Below, one piece after another: positions 1-9,122 of a stretch of DNA of 64,000 nt. Made by a program: the position numbers and the translations under genes. Below the pieces are notes generated by a model. It was not told the DNA's origin and made no database searches. It saw only the letters and a program-made list of their open reading frames with translations. This DNA is from Heterorhizobium halophytocola (GTDB taxonomy: Bacteria > Pseudomonadota > Alphaproteobacteria > Rhizobiales > Rhizobiaceae), in assembly GCF_017873095.1 (NCBI RefSeq), contig NZ_JAGGJU010000009.1, positions 215,306 through 279,305 on the forward strand. Direction: 5' to 3'. Positions within the stretch are counted from its first letter, which is position 1. Every line of letters begins with the position of its first letter.

Positions 1-824
1 CGATCTCGAATGGTATCCGCCAGCTGGAAAGCCAGACCGGCGTCACGCTGTTCGAGCGCTTGCACCGCCGGCTGCAGCCGACGGAAGAGGCTGTCGCCCT
101 GCACGAGGATATCAAGCCGGTGTTCGCGCTGGTGCGCGGCTTTGCTGCGCGCGCGCGGGACATGCGCCAGGGCATGTCGGGTCGTCTCAGGATCATCGCC
201 ACTCCGCCGCTCGGCCATACGGTCGCGCCGCTCGCCATGCGCCGGTTCCTGAAGAACCGCGACGGCGTCTCGGTGGCCTATGACGTGCGGCGGCTGGAAC
301 ATGTGATCGAGGCCGTGCAGAGCGGCCATGCCGATCTCGGCCTAGCGCTCGGCATCGACCGGCATCCGATGGTGAATGTCGAGACGCTCGCGCGCACCCA
401 CATGGTTGCGGTGCTGCCGGATGCTGCAAGCAGCGAGGACAGCTCGGTCGATGCGCGGTTTCTCGGTTCCAGCGATTTCATCGGGCTGGAAATCGAATCC
501 CGGCTCGGCCAGATGGTGCGGGCCGCCTTCGAGCGCGACGGCGTCCGCTACCAGCCGCGCGTCGAGGTGCGCTACTGCGCCACGGCCGCCGTGCTGGTGA
601 CGGCCGGCATCGGCACGGCGGTTATCGATCCCTTCACCGCCGCCTTCCAGGGCGCGCCGGGCATGACCGTGCGTTCCTTCCTGCCGCCGATCGAGATCGC
701 TGCGGTGATGATCACCCGCAAGGGTGTCCCCCGCTCGCGTTTGCTGCATGCCTTCATCTCCGAGATGAAGACGGCATTGTCCGACTTCCAGGCGGGCGGC
801 GCCAGGGTGATCGCGGCGCCGTGA
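1..824 (+). CDS. LysR-family transcriptional regulator, 5'-truncated by window edge
   Basis: The open frame runs in from the window edge (codons in frame from base 3) and stops at 822-824. The first residues are the end of a LysR winged helix: ISNGIRQLESQTGVTLFERL followed by HRRLQPTEEAVALH, the usual recognition-helix/wing junction. The remaining ~240 residues fit a LysR substrate-binding domain: SGRLRIIATPPLGH at its start, then alternating beta/alpha segments, with a TAGIGTAVIDPF segment near the end. About 50 N-terminal residues are missing. The effector and target genes cannot be told, because the divergent neighbour lies outside the window. The 117 bases after the stop hold no recognisable gene. 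Confidence 0.9.
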   Translation, partial: ISNGIRQLESQTGVTLFERLHRRLQPTEEAVALHEDIKPVFALVRGFAARARDMRQGMSGRLRIIATPPLGHTVAPLAMRRFLKNRDGVSVAYDVRRLEHVIEAVQSGHADLGLALGIDRHPMVNVETLARTHMVAVLPDAASSEDSSVDARFLGSSDFIGLEIESRLGQMVRAAFERDGVRYQPRVEVRYCATAAVLVTAGIGTAVIDPFTAAFQGAPGMTVRSFLPPIEIAAVMITRKGVPRSRLLHAFISEMKTALSDFQAGGARVIAAP

Positions 825-941
825 GCGCGCCCGATCGCTGTGTTTTGTGCTTTCGGCGCTCGGCCCGGCCGACCGGCGGATCGCGATATGCGCGGTACAA
901 GGCCGAAGGAATGCGGTGAACTCGTGTTTACCGGACGTGTT

Positions 942-1490
942 CTAGCTTTGCGGCGTGTCGGCAAAAAGCGCCGTGCGTTCATGCCGCCAAGGGCCGTTCA
1001 GATATTCCCAGAGATCGAGGCCGACAATCCGGATCGGATGCGGTTCGAACGTCGCCGCCAGATCGCGGTGGAGGCTGTCTGCGGCGGATCTCGATACCTT
1101 GTTCTGCACCGTGATATGCGGCTGCCAGGTCTGCATGTCCTGGGGACCCAACCAGGGCCCGAAGGCCGCGCGCAATTCGGCGCGAACCGCCTGCAGGTCG
1201 GGGCTTTCGAGGGCGAAGGCGACGCCTGCGCCAAGATGACGAAGGCCGCACACGTCGGCGGCGAATGCGCAGCGTTCCGCCACGACCTTCGTGAGGCAGG
1301 CCGACATCCGATCCAGATATTCGCCAGGCAGACGGTGAAACATCGTCAGATGCGCCCGCAGGAAATTTCGGGCCGGCGGAAAATGGGCTTGCCGCAACCG
1401 GTCGAACGGCTGCCTGTCCGCCTCCGCAATCCGGGCGGTGAGGATGAAGGGATGACGCGTCTTCAAGGTGCCGTCCTGATCCGTTGCCAC
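942..1490 (-). CDS. 2'-5' RNA ligase / 2H phosphoesterase family protein
   Basis: The 182-residue protein has the two HxT motifs that define the 2H phosphoesterase superfamily: HLT at residues 47-49 (in RAHLTMFHRL) and HIT at residues 125-127 (in WQPHITVQNK), about 75 residues apart as in LigT/ThpR-like proteins. Family members hydrolyse cyclic phosphodiester bonds in RNA or nucleotides, or ligate 2'-5' RNA in vitro. No signal peptide or membrane segment is visible, so it should be cytoplasmic. It stands alone, downstream of and co-directional with the LacI gene. It is nearer to the generic 2'-5' RNA ligase group than to a named enzyme, so no substrate is assigned. Confidence 0.8.
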   Translation of the reverse strand: MATDQDGTLKTRHPFILTARIAEADRQPFDRLRQAHFPPARNFLRAHLTMFHRLPGEYLDRMSACLTKVVAERCAFAADVCGLRHLGAGVAFALESPDLQAVRAELRAAFGPWLGPQDMQTWQPHITVQNKVSRSAADSLHRDLAATFEPHPIRIVGLDLWEYLNGPWRHERTALFADTPQS

Positions 1491-1654
1491 TCTCGCCGGG
1501 CATCGACGAGGTCAAGCCTCTCCTATGCCCGAAGCCGACGACTTTTCTACGGGATGCACCCCTGCCTTGTCACCTCGTGCATGGGCGAGGTTCTCGTCGT
1601 CGACGGTCGAGAATCCGAGGTCTTGGCCATTTTGGCCCGCCGACAATAGGTCGG

Positions 1655-2674
1655 CTAGCGGTCGCTTTCCCCTTCGACCATATCCATCGGCCAGAGTACC
1701 TGGCGCTGTGCGTCGGGATAGCTTTCGGCGAAGTCCGGCATGGTCGACAGCAGCGTTTCGGCAAGCGAGACGCCGAGTTCGCGCAAGGCGGGCCTGAAGC
1801 AGGTGAGCGCGGGCGACAGATACTGGGCGCGGGGACTGTGCTGGCCGATGACGGCGATGTCGCGGCCGGGTCTGAGGCCGGCTTCTTCCAGCCCGCGATA
1901 AAAGCCGATGACGGTCGCCTCGTTGACCAGCACCATGGCGGTCGGCCGTTCCGGGGACGCGATGAATTCGCGTGCCAGCGCATAGCCGCCACTCTCGTTG
2001 GGTTGCGAGCGAAACACCCGGCTTGTCGGCAAGGCGAGGCCGCGGCTTTCCAGGATTTCCCGGCAGCGCGCCTCGAACACATAGCCGAGATTGATGTCCC
2101 CGAGCGGTCTGGATATCGCGATCCGGCTGTGGCCGGCGGCGATCAGCCGGCGGATTGCCACATCCGCCATGCCCTCGAAATCGAGGTCATACCAGGGCTG
2201 TCCGATATCGCTCTGGCTGCGCCCGAGCGTGAGAAAGGGAATGCCGGCCTTTTGCAGCATGGCAAGGCGGCCGTCCTGACGCCGGGTGGCCGACAGGATG
2301 AAGCCGTCGGCGAAACCCCGGGCGACGATCCGTTTGAGATAGGCATCCGGATCCTCTTCCGAGGAACACAAAAGCGCGACGAGATCGAGATGATGGCGGG
2401 CCAGCACGGTCTGCACCCCATCGAAGACGCTCATGAAGAAGGTTTCGCCCTGGCCGGTGATCTCGTGACCGGTCTGCATCATGAAGCCGATTATGCCGGT
2501 TGTTCCGCGCCGCAGCGAGCGACCCGCCTGATTGGCCACATATCCATAGGTCTCGGCCGCTTCGAGCACGCGCCTGCGCGTCTGCGGGTTGACGTCCGGC
2601 TTGTCGTTCAGCGCGCGCGAAACGGTGCCGATCGAAATTCCCAGATGATCTGCCAGTTGGCGAATGCCCTTCAT
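1655..2674 (-). CDS. LacI-family transcriptional regulator of the adjacent sugar operon
   Basis: The 339-residue protein starts with a textbook LacI helix-turn-helix (MKGIRQLADHLGISIGTVSR, then ALNDKPDVNPQTR) and a hinge helix ending in RSLRRGTTG. A periplasmic-binding-protein-like effector domain follows (IIGFMMQTG; LVALLCSSEEDPDAYLKR; GFADGFILSA; FLTLGRS; DLDFEGMADVAIRRLI). It is divergent from the Gfo/Idh gene across a 180-base gap with two palindromes of the LacI operator type, so it very probably represses the operon at 2855-9063 and is released by the transported sugar or a derivative. A 6-bp hairpin overlaps its stop codon (1639-1655) but lacks a T tract. Confidence 0.93.
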   Translation of the reverse strand: MKGIRQLADHLGISIGTVSRALNDKPDVNPQTRRRVLEAAETYGYVANQAGRSLRRGTTGIIGFMMQTGHEITGQGETFFMSVFDGVQTVLARHHLDLVALLCSSEEDPDAYLKRIVARGFADGFILSATRRQDGRLAMLQKAGIPFLTLGRSQSDIGQPWYDLDFEGMADVAIRRLIAAGHSRIAISRPLGDINLGYVFEARCREILESRGLALPTSRVFRSQPNESGGYALAREFIASPERPTAMVLVNEATVIGFYRGLEEAGLRPGRDIAVIGQHSPRAQYLSPALTCFRPALRELGVSLAETLLSTMPDFAESYPDAQRQVLWPMDMVEGESDR

Positions 2675-2737
2675 GATATCTGCCCCTGCCCATGCATGCC
2701 CTGTGCGCCGATGATTTTCCTAGGCGCTCAGGTCTTT

Positions 2738-2751
2738 CGTAATCGTTTACG
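2738..2751. promoter_or_regulatory. LacI-type operator O1
   Basis: CGTAATCGTTTACG is a perfect inverted repeat (CGTAA-TCGT-TTACG) with the central CG typical of LacI-family operators. It lies just upstream of the -35 box of the sugar operon and about 65 bases from the LacI gene start. Confidence 0.65.
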
Positions 2752-2760
2752 GAATTTCTG

Positions 2761-2790
2761 TTGACAGGGCAATAGCGATGCTTTTATCGT
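2761..2790 (+). promoter_or_regulatory. Candidate promoter of the sugar operon
   Basis: A consensus -35 hexamer TTGACA (2761-2766) is followed after 16-18 bases by a weak T-rich -10 (TTTATC/TATCGT, 2783-2790). Its place between the two palindromes and upstream of the first operon gene supports the call. The -10 hexamer is not certain. Confidence 0.5.
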
Positions 2791-2791
2791 C

Positions 2792-2807
2792 CCGTGAACG
2801 TTTACGG
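2792..2807. promoter_or_regulatory. LacI-type operator O2
   Basis: CCGTGAACGTTTACGG is a near-perfect palindrome (one mismatched pair) centred on AACGTT and shares the CGT(A/G)AnCGnTTACG core with O1. It sits immediately downstream of the -10 region, where a bound repressor would block the start of transcription. O1 and O2 centres are about 55 bases apart. Confidence 0.65.
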
Positions 2808-2854
2808 AGAATGCGTTTCATGCGATCGCGTCACCTGCTGGAGGAGCAGACGCG

Positions 2855-3910
2855 ATGCGCCGGGAGGAGGTTTCAGTGGTAATGACGGCCGTCTTGAGCG
2901 GATGCGGATCCATGGCCAGAGGGTGGCTGAGGGCGATCCTCGACAACCCCGACCTGTCGCAGCGTGTTCGTCTGCGGGGCCTGGTCGATCTCGATATCGA
3001 CGCCGCCCGGCGTCTGGCCGCGGAGTTCGAGCTCGGCGATGTCGTGATCGGCACGGATCTCGCCGCGGTGCTGGAAGAGACCGGCGCCGAAATCCTGTTC
3101 GATGTGGTGGTGCCGCCGGCGCGTTCGACGGTGGTCGAGATCGGTCTCGCCCATGGCTGCCACGTCCTGTCGGAAAAGCCGCTGGCATCCTCGATGGCCG
3201 AGGCCGAGGCGCTCATCGCTCTCGCAGGCCAGGCGGAGCGCATTCATGCGGTGGTGCAGAACCGCCGGTTCATTCCGGGCGTCCGGCGGTTGCGGCGCGC
3301 CGTGGCCGAGGGCCTGATCGGTGACCTTACGGCAATCCACGGCGATTTCTTCCTCGGCCCGCATTTCGGCGGTTTCCGCGAGGCCATGGACAATGTGCTG
3401 TTGCTCGACATGGCGATCCATACCTTCGATGCCGCCCGCTTCATTTCGGCCAAGCAGCCGCAGTCCGTCTATTGCCTGGAAACCAACCCGGCCGGCTCCT
3501 GGTATCGGCATGGGGCCGCGGCCGATGCGATCTTCCAGATGTCGGACGGCTGCGTCTTTACCTATCGCGGATCCTGGTGCGCGCCCGGCCAGCCGACCAG
3601 CTGGGAAAGCCGCTGGCGGCTCGTCGGTACCAAGGGCATGATCACCTGGGACGGGGCCGAGACCTTCGAAGCGACGATCGCCGGCAAGGAACCCGGGCTG
3701 CTGCCCGGTCATGTGGCGGTCGATGTGCCCGCTGCGCCTGAGGATGCCCGCACCCTCGGCCATGCCAGCGTGATCGCCGATTTCATCGACGCGATCGGCA
3801 GGGGCGGCGCGCCCGAAACCGTGAGTTCCGACAATATCAAGAGCCTTGCCATGGTGTTCGGCGCGATCGAAAGCGCGCGCACCGGCATGCCCGTTTCCAT
3901 TGCAGCATGA
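2855..3910 (+). CDS. Gfo/Idh/MocA-family NAD(P)-dependent sugar oxidoreductase
   Basis: The N-terminal Rossmann fold is clear (VLSGCGSMARGWLRAI at residues 13-28 and the acidic VDLDI turn that binds the cofactor ribose). The family signature EKP (residues 107-109, in VLSEKPLASSM) supplies the conserved lysine. The C-terminal alpha/beta half carries MDNVLLLDMAIHTFDAARF with the catalytic DxxxH-type pair. Such enzymes oxidise a hydroxyl of a sugar, polyol or inositol. It is the first gene of the LacI-regulated operon. ATG 2855 has a GGAGGAG box 8 bases upstream. ATG 2882 (preceded by GGAGGAGG, 11-base spacer) would start closer to the Rossmann strand, so the start is ambiguous. Substrate unknown. 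Confidence 0.88.
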   Translation: MRREEVSVVMTAVLSGCGSMARGWLRAILDNPDLSQRVRLRGLVDLDIDAARRLAAEFELGDVVIGTDLAAVLEETGAEILFDVVVPPARSTVVEIGLAHGCHVLSEKPLASSMAEAEALIALAGQAERIHAVVQNRRFIPGVRRLRRAVAEGLIGDLTAIHGDFFLGPHFGGFREAMDNVLLLDMAIHTFDAARFISAKQPQSVYCLETNPAGSWYRHGAAADAIFQMSDGCVFTYRGSWCAPGQPTSWESRWRLVGTKGMITWDGAETFEATIAGKEPGLLPGHVAVDVPAAPEDARTLGHASVIADFIDAIGRGGAPETVSSDNIKSLAMVFGAIESARTGMPVSIAA

Positions 3911-3923
3911 GGAATTGAAGATC

Positions 3924-4826
3924 GTGACCAATCCCGCCAAGGCCATCCGCATCGGCACCATGATATCCGCCACGAAACCGGGCGCCGAGACCCGTATCGC
4001 CAATATCGCCGATCTCGGCTTCGAAAGCTTCGAGCCGTTCTTCTGGCAGACCACCGGCGGCCAGGACCTGGCAGAACTCGGCAAGCGCTGCCGGGACGCG
4101 ATCGGCGAGCGCGACATTACTATGGCGACGATCGGCATGTTCGGCAATCCGCTGGAACAGCAGGATCTGGACCGCGAGACCCTGCAGGGCTGGAAGGACT
4201 GCATCGACAATGCCCATCATTTCGGCGCGACCTGCGTTGCCGGCTTCACCGGCCGTATCCGCGGCAAGGTGCTGACCGACAGCCTGCCCCGCTACCGCGA
4301 GGTCTGGAGCGAGCTTGCAAAGCGTGCCGCCGACAAGGGTGTGCGGATCGCCTTCGAGAATTGCGCCATGGACGGCAACTGGCAGACGGGCGATTGGAAC
4401 ATCGCGCACAATCCGGATGCCTGGGAGCTGATGTTCAACGAGACGCCGGACGACAATATCGGGCTCGAATGGGAGCCCTGCCACCAGATGGTCTATCTGA
4501 TCGACCCGATCCCGCAGATCCGCAAATGGGCGCACAAGATCTTCCACGTGCACGGCAAGGATGCCAGCATCCGCTGGGACGTGATCCGCGAGCATGGCAT
4601 CTTCGGCAAGCACCCCTTCGTCTTCATGCGCACGCCGGGATTCGGCGACACCAACTGGACGGACGTGATTTCCGAGTTGCGGCTGGCCGGCTGGTCGGGG
4701 TCGATCGACATCGAGGGGTGGCACGACCCCGTCTATCGCGAGGCGCTGGAAATCACCGGCCAGGTGCATGGCCTGAATTATCTGAAGCATTGCCGGGGCG
4801 GCGATTTCGTCGACATCGCCGGCTGA
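3924..4826 (+). CDS. Sugar phosphate isomerase/epimerase (xylose-isomerase-like TIM barrel)
   Basis: The 300-residue product from GTG 3924 shows the AP-endonuclease-2/xylose-isomerase barrel pattern: RIANIADLGFESFEPFFW near the N-terminus, then GVRIAFENCAMDG (metal-binding Glu on a strand), NIGLEWEPCHQM (Glu/His), KIFHVHGKDA (His) and GSIDIEGWHDP (Glu/His). These are the expected divalent-metal ligands. GTG 3924 is preferred over an upstream ATG because the upstream frame lies within the preceding gene and GAGGA overlaps that gene's stop. Together with the Gfo/Idh enzyme it may isomerise, epimerise or beta-eliminate a 3-keto-sugar, but that is inference from gene pairing. Confidence 0.85.
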   Translation: MTNPAKAIRIGTMISATKPGAETRIANIADLGFESFEPFFWQTTGGQDLAELGKRCRDAIGERDITMATIGMFGNPLEQQDLDRETLQGWKDCIDNAHHFGATCVAGFTGRIRGKVLTDSLPRYREVWSELAKRAADKGVRIAFENCAMDGNWQTGDWNIAHNPDAWELMFNETPDDNIGLEWEPCHQMVYLIDPIPQIRKWAHKIFHVHGKDASIRWDVIREHGIFGKHPFVFMRTPGFGDTNWTDVISELRLAGWSGSIDIEGWHDPVYREALEITGQVHGLNYLKHCRGGDFVDIAG

Positions 4827-4908
4827 GGCATGACGTGCATGCGGCGGTCACCGGGGAGGATCTGGGCCGCCGGACCTGACAACAAGGGATGACCAGGAGG
4901 AGGAGACT

Positions 4909-6141
4909 ATGGCTATCCGCAAACTTGCAGTGCTTGCCGCGCTGACGCTCGCAGGCGTCGCGGCGCTTTCGCTTGCCGCACGGGCCGAGGACGTGAAGAT
5001 CACGGTCTGGTCGCTCGACCGCGACATCCAGCCGGCACCCAATCTGATTGCCGACTTCAACAAGCTGAAAACCGGGATCACCGTGGAATACCGGCAGATC
5101 CAGTTCGACGATGTGGTCAGCGAGGCGATGCGCGCCTATTCCACCGGCCAGGCGCCCGACATCATCGCCGTCGACAACCCGGAGCACGCGCTGTTCGCCT
5201 CGCGCGGCGCCTTTCTCGACCTCACCGACATGATCGCCAAGTCCGATGTCATCAAGCCGGACAACTACTATCCCGGCCCGCTCGCCTCGACGAAGTGGGA
5301 CGGCAAGAATTTCGGCGTGCCGAAGGCGACCAACACCATCGCGCTCTACTACAACAAGGACATGTTCAAGGAGAAGGGTCTCGACCCGGACAAGCCGCCG
5401 CAGACCTGGGACGAGCTGGTCGCCGATGCGCGCAAGCTCACCGACCCGTCGAAGAACGTCTACGGCATTGCCTTCTCGGCCAAGGCCAACGAGGAGGGCA
5501 CGTTCCAGTTCCTGCCCTGGGCGCAAATGGCGGGTGGTTCCTATGACCACATCAACAGCGACGGTGCGGTCAAGGCGCTGGATACCTGGAAGACGATCAT
5601 CGACGAGGGCCTCGCCTCGCGCGACACGCTGACCCGCAGCCAGTGGGATTCGACCGGGACCTTCAATTCCGGCAATGCCGCCATGGTGATCTCGGGGCCT
5701 TGGGAACTCGACCGGATGAGCGAGGAGGCGAAATTCGACTGGGGCGTGGCGCTGATGCCGGTTCCGGAAGACGGCGCGGAACGCTCCTCGGCGATGGGCG
5801 ACTTCAACTGGGCGATCTTCTCGACCACCAAGCATCCGGAGGAGGCTTTCAAGGTGCTCGAATATTTCGCCTCGCAGGACGACCGGATGTTCAAGGATTT
5901 CGGCCAGCTGCCGGCCCGCTCCGACATCAAGATCCCGCCGACCGGCAACGCCAAGAAGGATGCCGCGCTGAAGGTGTTCGAAGAGCAGCTTCAGTATGCC
6001 AGGCCGCGCGGCCCGCATCCGCAATGGCCGAAGATCTCCAAGGCGATCCAGGATGCCATCCAGGCGGCGCTCACCGGGCAGATGTCGGCCAAGGAGGCGC
6101 TCGACCAGGCGCAGCAGAAGATCGACGCCGTCCTCGGCTAG
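4909..6141 (+). CDS. Sugar ABC transporter, periplasmic substrate-binding protein (CUT1)
   Basis: The 410-residue protein has a Sec signal peptide ([20 protein letters not shown], likely cleavage after ARA-ED). A family-1 extracellular solute-binding fold follows: [58 protein letters not shown], and the conserved [10 protein letters not shown] segment. It captures the substrate in the periplasm for the two permeases downstream. A strong AGGAGGAG Shine-Dalgarno lies just before the ATG, as expected for the most abundant subunit. CUT1 proteins usually bind di- or oligosaccharides, polyols or glycosides. The ligand is not evident. Confidence 0.93.
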   Translation: MAIRKLAVLAALTLAGVAALSLAARAEDVKITVWSLDRDIQPAPNLIADFNKLKTGITVEYRQIQFDDVVSEAMRAYSTGQAPDIIAVDNPEHALFASRGAFLDLTDMIAKSDVIKPDNYYPGPLASTKWDGKNFGVPKATNTIALYYNKDMFKEKGLDPDKPPQTWDELVADARKLTDPSKNVYGIAFSAKANEEGTFQFLPWAQMAGGSYDHINSDGAVKALDTWKTIIDEGLASRDTLTRSQWDSTGTFNSGNAAMVISGPWELDRMSEEAKFDWGVALMPVPEDGAERSSAMGDFNWAIFSTTKHPEEAFKVLEYFASQDDRMFKDFGQLPARSDIKIPPTGNAKKDAALKVFEEQLQYARPRGPHPQWPKISKAIQDAIQAALTGQMSAKEALDQAQQKIDAVLG

Positions 6142-6269
6142 CAACCTGGCGGACCGGGCCCGTCACCATGGCCCGGTCTCCTCTGGAATACCCAACCCTC
6201 CCGGGCGGGGTGCTTGCGCGACAGCGCGGCACTCTCGTCCGGCGGAGACCGACCAAGAGGACCGAATCT

Positions 6270-7172
6270 TTGCGCAAACTGGCTCAGTCGATCACCGACG
6301 GCCGTGGTTTCGACATCCTGCTCGTCGCCCTGCCGCTCGCCTTCCTGCTGCTGCTCTCCGGCCTGCCGCTGCTTTACAACGTGCTGATGAGCTTTCAGGA
6401 AGTCGACATGTTTTCGCTCGGCCAGCTCTGGCGACCCTTTGTCGGGTTGCAGAATTATGCCGATCTGTTCTCGATGCCCGAGACCTGGCCGATCCTCGGC
6501 AATACCGCGATCTTCGTCATCGCCTCGATCGCCGGCCAGTTCGTCATCGGCTTCGGGCTGGCGCTGTTCTTCTGGACCGGGTTTCCCGGTTCGTCCTGGC
6601 TGCGGGGGCTGTTTCTGGTGTCCTGGGTGATGCCGGGCCTGGTGGTCGGGGCGATCTGGAACTGGATCCTGTCGGGCGATTTCGGCGTGCTCAACTTCCT
6701 GCTCAATGCCAGCGGGCTTGTCGACGGCAACATCTTCTGGCGGTCGGACCCGACTTTCTCGCTCTGGGCGGTGATTCTCGCCAATGTCTGGCTCGGGACG
6801 TCCTTCAACATGATCCTGCTGTCGGTCGGCCTGTCCTCGATTCCCGGCGATCTCTACGAGGCCTCCGAACTGGATGGGGCCAATGCCTGGCAGCGCTTCT
6901 GGACGATCACCCTGCCGATGATGCGCTCGTCGATCGGCGCGGTGCTGTCTCTCGGGCTGATCTTCACCCTGCAGCAGTTCGACCTGTTTGCCGCGATCAC
7001 CTCGGGAGGGCCGAACAATTCCTCGAATGTCGCGCAATACTGGGCCTGGGACATGTCGTTCCGCCAGTATGATTTCGCCAAGGGGGCGACGATCTCGGTG
7101 ATCATGATCGTCTTCGTCATGGTCGCCTCGGTCGTCTATGTGCGCTCGACACGCCACGAGGTGCGGGGATGA
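6270..7172 (+). CDS. Sugar ABC transporter permease (MalF/ThuF type)
   Basis: The protein has about six hydrophobic helices beginning with ILLVALPLAFLLLLSGLPLL. The binding-protein-dependent transport EAA loop reads EASELDGANAWQRF about 65 residues from the end, where it contacts the ATPase. I place the start at TTG 6270 because AAGAGGA lies 8 bases upstream and gives the usual ~300 residues. ATG 6168 in the same frame would add a 34-residue Arg-rich tail and has no clear Shine-Dalgarno. The last codon overlaps the next start in an ATGA motif (7169-7172), so the two permeases are translationally coupled. Confidence 0.9.
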   Translation: MRKLAQSITDGRGFDILLVALPLAFLLLLSGLPLLYNVLMSFQEVDMFSLGQLWRPFVGLQNYADLFSMPETWPILGNTAIFVIASIAGQFVIGFGLALFFWTGFPGSSWLRGLFLVSWVMPGLVVGAIWNWILSGDFGVLNFLLNASGLVDGNIFWRSDPTFSLWAVILANVWLGTSFNMILLSVGLSSIPGDLYEASELDGANAWQRFWTITLPMMRSSIGAVLSLGLIFTLQQFDLFAAITSGGPNNSSNVAQYWAWDMSFRQYDFAKGATISVIMIVFVMVASVVYVRSTRHEVRG

Positions 7173-7996
7173 GCGAGACCGCACGCAACCGTCTGATGCT
7201 GGTCGTGGCGATCCTGCTCGCCATCGTCTACCTGTTTCCGCTCTACTGGATGTATGTCACGACGCTGAAATCCGGCTCGGCGATGTTTGCCAGCCCGCCC
7301 GACTTCTGGCCGCGCGATCCGCAATGGGGCGTGTTCGGCTTCGTCTGGGAAAGCCGCAACATGGCGCGCTATATCTGGAACTCGCTGGTGATTGCGCTCG
7401 GATCGGTCGTCGTCATCGCCGTCCTCGGCGTCGGCTGCGCCTATGTGCTGGCGCGCTATCGCAACCGCTGGGTCGATGTCGGCCTGTTCCTGATCCTGAT
7501 GCTGCAGGTCCTGCCGGCATCGCTGATGATCACGCCGATCTTCGTCGGCTTCTCGCAGGTCGGCCTGCTCGACTATCCGCGGCTCGCCGTGATCCTGGCA
7601 ATTGCCGCCAAGAGCATGCCCTTCTTCGTGGTGCTGGTGCGTGCCACCTTCATGGCCGTCCCGCAGGAACTGGAAGAGGCAGCGCTGGTCGACGGCAATT
7701 CGCGCGTCGGCGCCTTCTTCAACATCGTCCTGCCGCTTGCCAGGAACGGCATCCTGGTCGCCGCCATCCTGATCTTCATGCAGGCCTTCGGCGAGTTCGT
7801 CTATTCCAAGTCGATGATCCAGGATGTCGAACTGCAGCCGGCAAGCGTCGGGCTCAACACCTTCATGGGCCCCAATACCAATGAATGGAACAACATCATG
7901 GCCTATGCCACGATCTACGTGACGCCGATCCTGGCCGCCTTCGTCCTTCTGCAACGCCGGATCGTGTCCGGGCTGACTTCGGGAGCGCTCAAATGA
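7169..7996 (+). CDS. Sugar ABC transporter permease (MalG/ThuG type)
   Basis: The 275-residue inner-membrane protein opens with a short cytoplasmic tail and the helix LMLVVAILLAIVYLFPLYWM, then five further hydrophobic segments. The EAA loop EEAALVDGNSRVGAF lies near residue 175. Length and helix number match MalG-type subunits of CUT1 importers. It overlaps the upstream permease by ATGA and the downstream ATPase by ATGA (7993-7996), so the three are one translational unit. Confidence 0.93.
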   Translation: MSETARNRLMLVVAILLAIVYLFPLYWMYVTTLKSGSAMFASPPDFWPRDPQWGVFGFVWESRNMARYIWNSLVIALGSVVVIAVLGVGCAYVLARYRNRWVDVGLFLILMLQVLPASLMITPIFVGFSQVGLLDYPRLAVILAIAAKSMPFFVVLVRATFMAVPQELEEAALVDGNSRVGAFFNIVLPLARNGILVAAILIFMQAFGEFVYSKSMIQDVELQPASVGLNTFMGPNTNEWNNIMAYATIYVTPILAAFVLLQRRIVSGLTSGALK

Positions 7997-9063
7997 CCGC
8001 ACAGATCGAACTTTCCGGGGTCAACAAGTTCTACGGCGCCTATCATGCGCTGAAGAATATCGACCTCGAAATCCGCAAGGGCAGCTTCACCGCGCTTGTC
8101 GGACCTTCCGGCTGCGGCAAGTCCACGCTGTTGCGCTCGCTTGCCGGCCTCGAGGCGATCTCCACCGGGGAGATGAAGATCGCCGGCGCGGCGATGAACG
8201 GGGTGCCGCCGCGCAAGCGTGACGTCGCCATGGTGTTCCAGTCCTACGCCCTCTATCCGCACATGACGGTCGAGCAGAACCTGACCTACAGCCTGCGCAT
8301 CCGGGGCGCGTCGAAGGCCGAGGCGAAGAAGGCGGCCGAAGCGGTGGCCGAGACGACGGGTCTTGCCGGGCTGATGGGCCGCTATCCGCGCGAACTCTCG
8401 GGCGGACAGCGCCAGCGCGTGGCGATGAGCCGGGCGATCATCCGCAACCCCAAGGCCTTCCTGTTCGACGAACCGCTCTCCAATCTCGATGCGGCGCTTC
8501 GGGTGCACATGCGCAAGGAGATCCGCGCATTGCACGATCGCCTCGGGGCGACCTCGGTCTATGTGACGCATGACCAGATCGAGGCAATGACCATGGCCGA
8601 CCATGTGGTGGTGATGCGCGGCGGGGTGATCGAGCAGCAGGGGGATCCGCTGTCGCTCTACGATCGCCCGGTCAACCGCTTCGTCGCCGGCTTCATCGGT
8701 TCGCCGGCGATGAATTTCGTGCCGGCTGTCGTTGGCGAGGATGGCCGTTCCGCGACCTTGAAGATTGCCGACAACCCGAAGATACCGCTTGGACGCGAGG
8801 TGCAGCCCGGCCACGAGATCATCGTCGGCATCCGGCCGGAGCAGATCGACATTGCCGCGGAGGGCAAGGCGATCGTGCTCAATCTGCCGGTGGCCTCGGT
8901 CGAAAGCACGGGCTCGGCAAGCTATGTCACGACGGCGACGGATCCGGAGCTGGTGATGGTCCAGTCCGGCCGAACGGTGCCCGCGGCCTCGGGAACGGCT
9001 GCCTTTGCCTTCCTGCCGGAGAACCTCCATCTGTTCGACGCACGCAGCGAATTGCGGATCTGA
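7993..9063 (+). CDS. Sugar ABC transporter ATP-binding protein (UgpC/MalK type)
   Basis: The 356-residue ATPase has Walker A GPSGCGKST (residues 37-45), Q-loop in MVFQSYALYPHMTV, ABC signature LSGGQRQRV, Walker B FLFDEPLSNLD and the H-loop VTHDQ. The C-terminal ~120 residues form the OB-fold regulatory domain typical of MalK/UgpC (GSPAMNFVPA, VGIRPEQIDI). ATG 7993 is used because it overlaps the permease stop as ATGA; longer in-frame reading runs back into the permease gene. It is the last gene of the LacI-controlled operon. The palindrome at 9222-9242 follows, without a T tract. Confidence 0.94.
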   Translation: MTAQIELSGVNKFYGAYHALKNIDLEIRKGSFTALVGPSGCGKSTLLRSLAGLEAISTGEMKIAGAAMNGVPPRKRDVAMVFQSYALYPHMTVEQNLTYSLRIRGASKAEAKKAAEAVAETTGLAGLMGRYPRELSGGQRQRVAMSRAIIRNPKAFLFDEPLSNLDAALRVHMRKEIRALHDRLGATSVYVTHDQIEAMTMADHVVVMRGGVIEQQGDPLSLYDRPVNRFVAGFIGSPAMNFVPAVVGEDGRSATLKIADNPKIPLGREVQPGHEIIVGIRPEQIDIAAEGKAIVLNLPVASVESTGSASYVTTATDPELVMVQSGRTVPAASGTAAFAFLPENLHLFDARSELRI

Positions 9064-9122
9064 CAGGCCGATCTCCGCTGCGCGAGATCGGCGCAGCCGG
9101 CCGGGTGACCTGCAATTGCCTG

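Noticed and set aside
4753..6144. 463-residue - strand frame opposite the sugar-binding protein
   Set aside because: Shadow of a clear signal-peptide-bearing solute-binding protein; no independent start site or motif.
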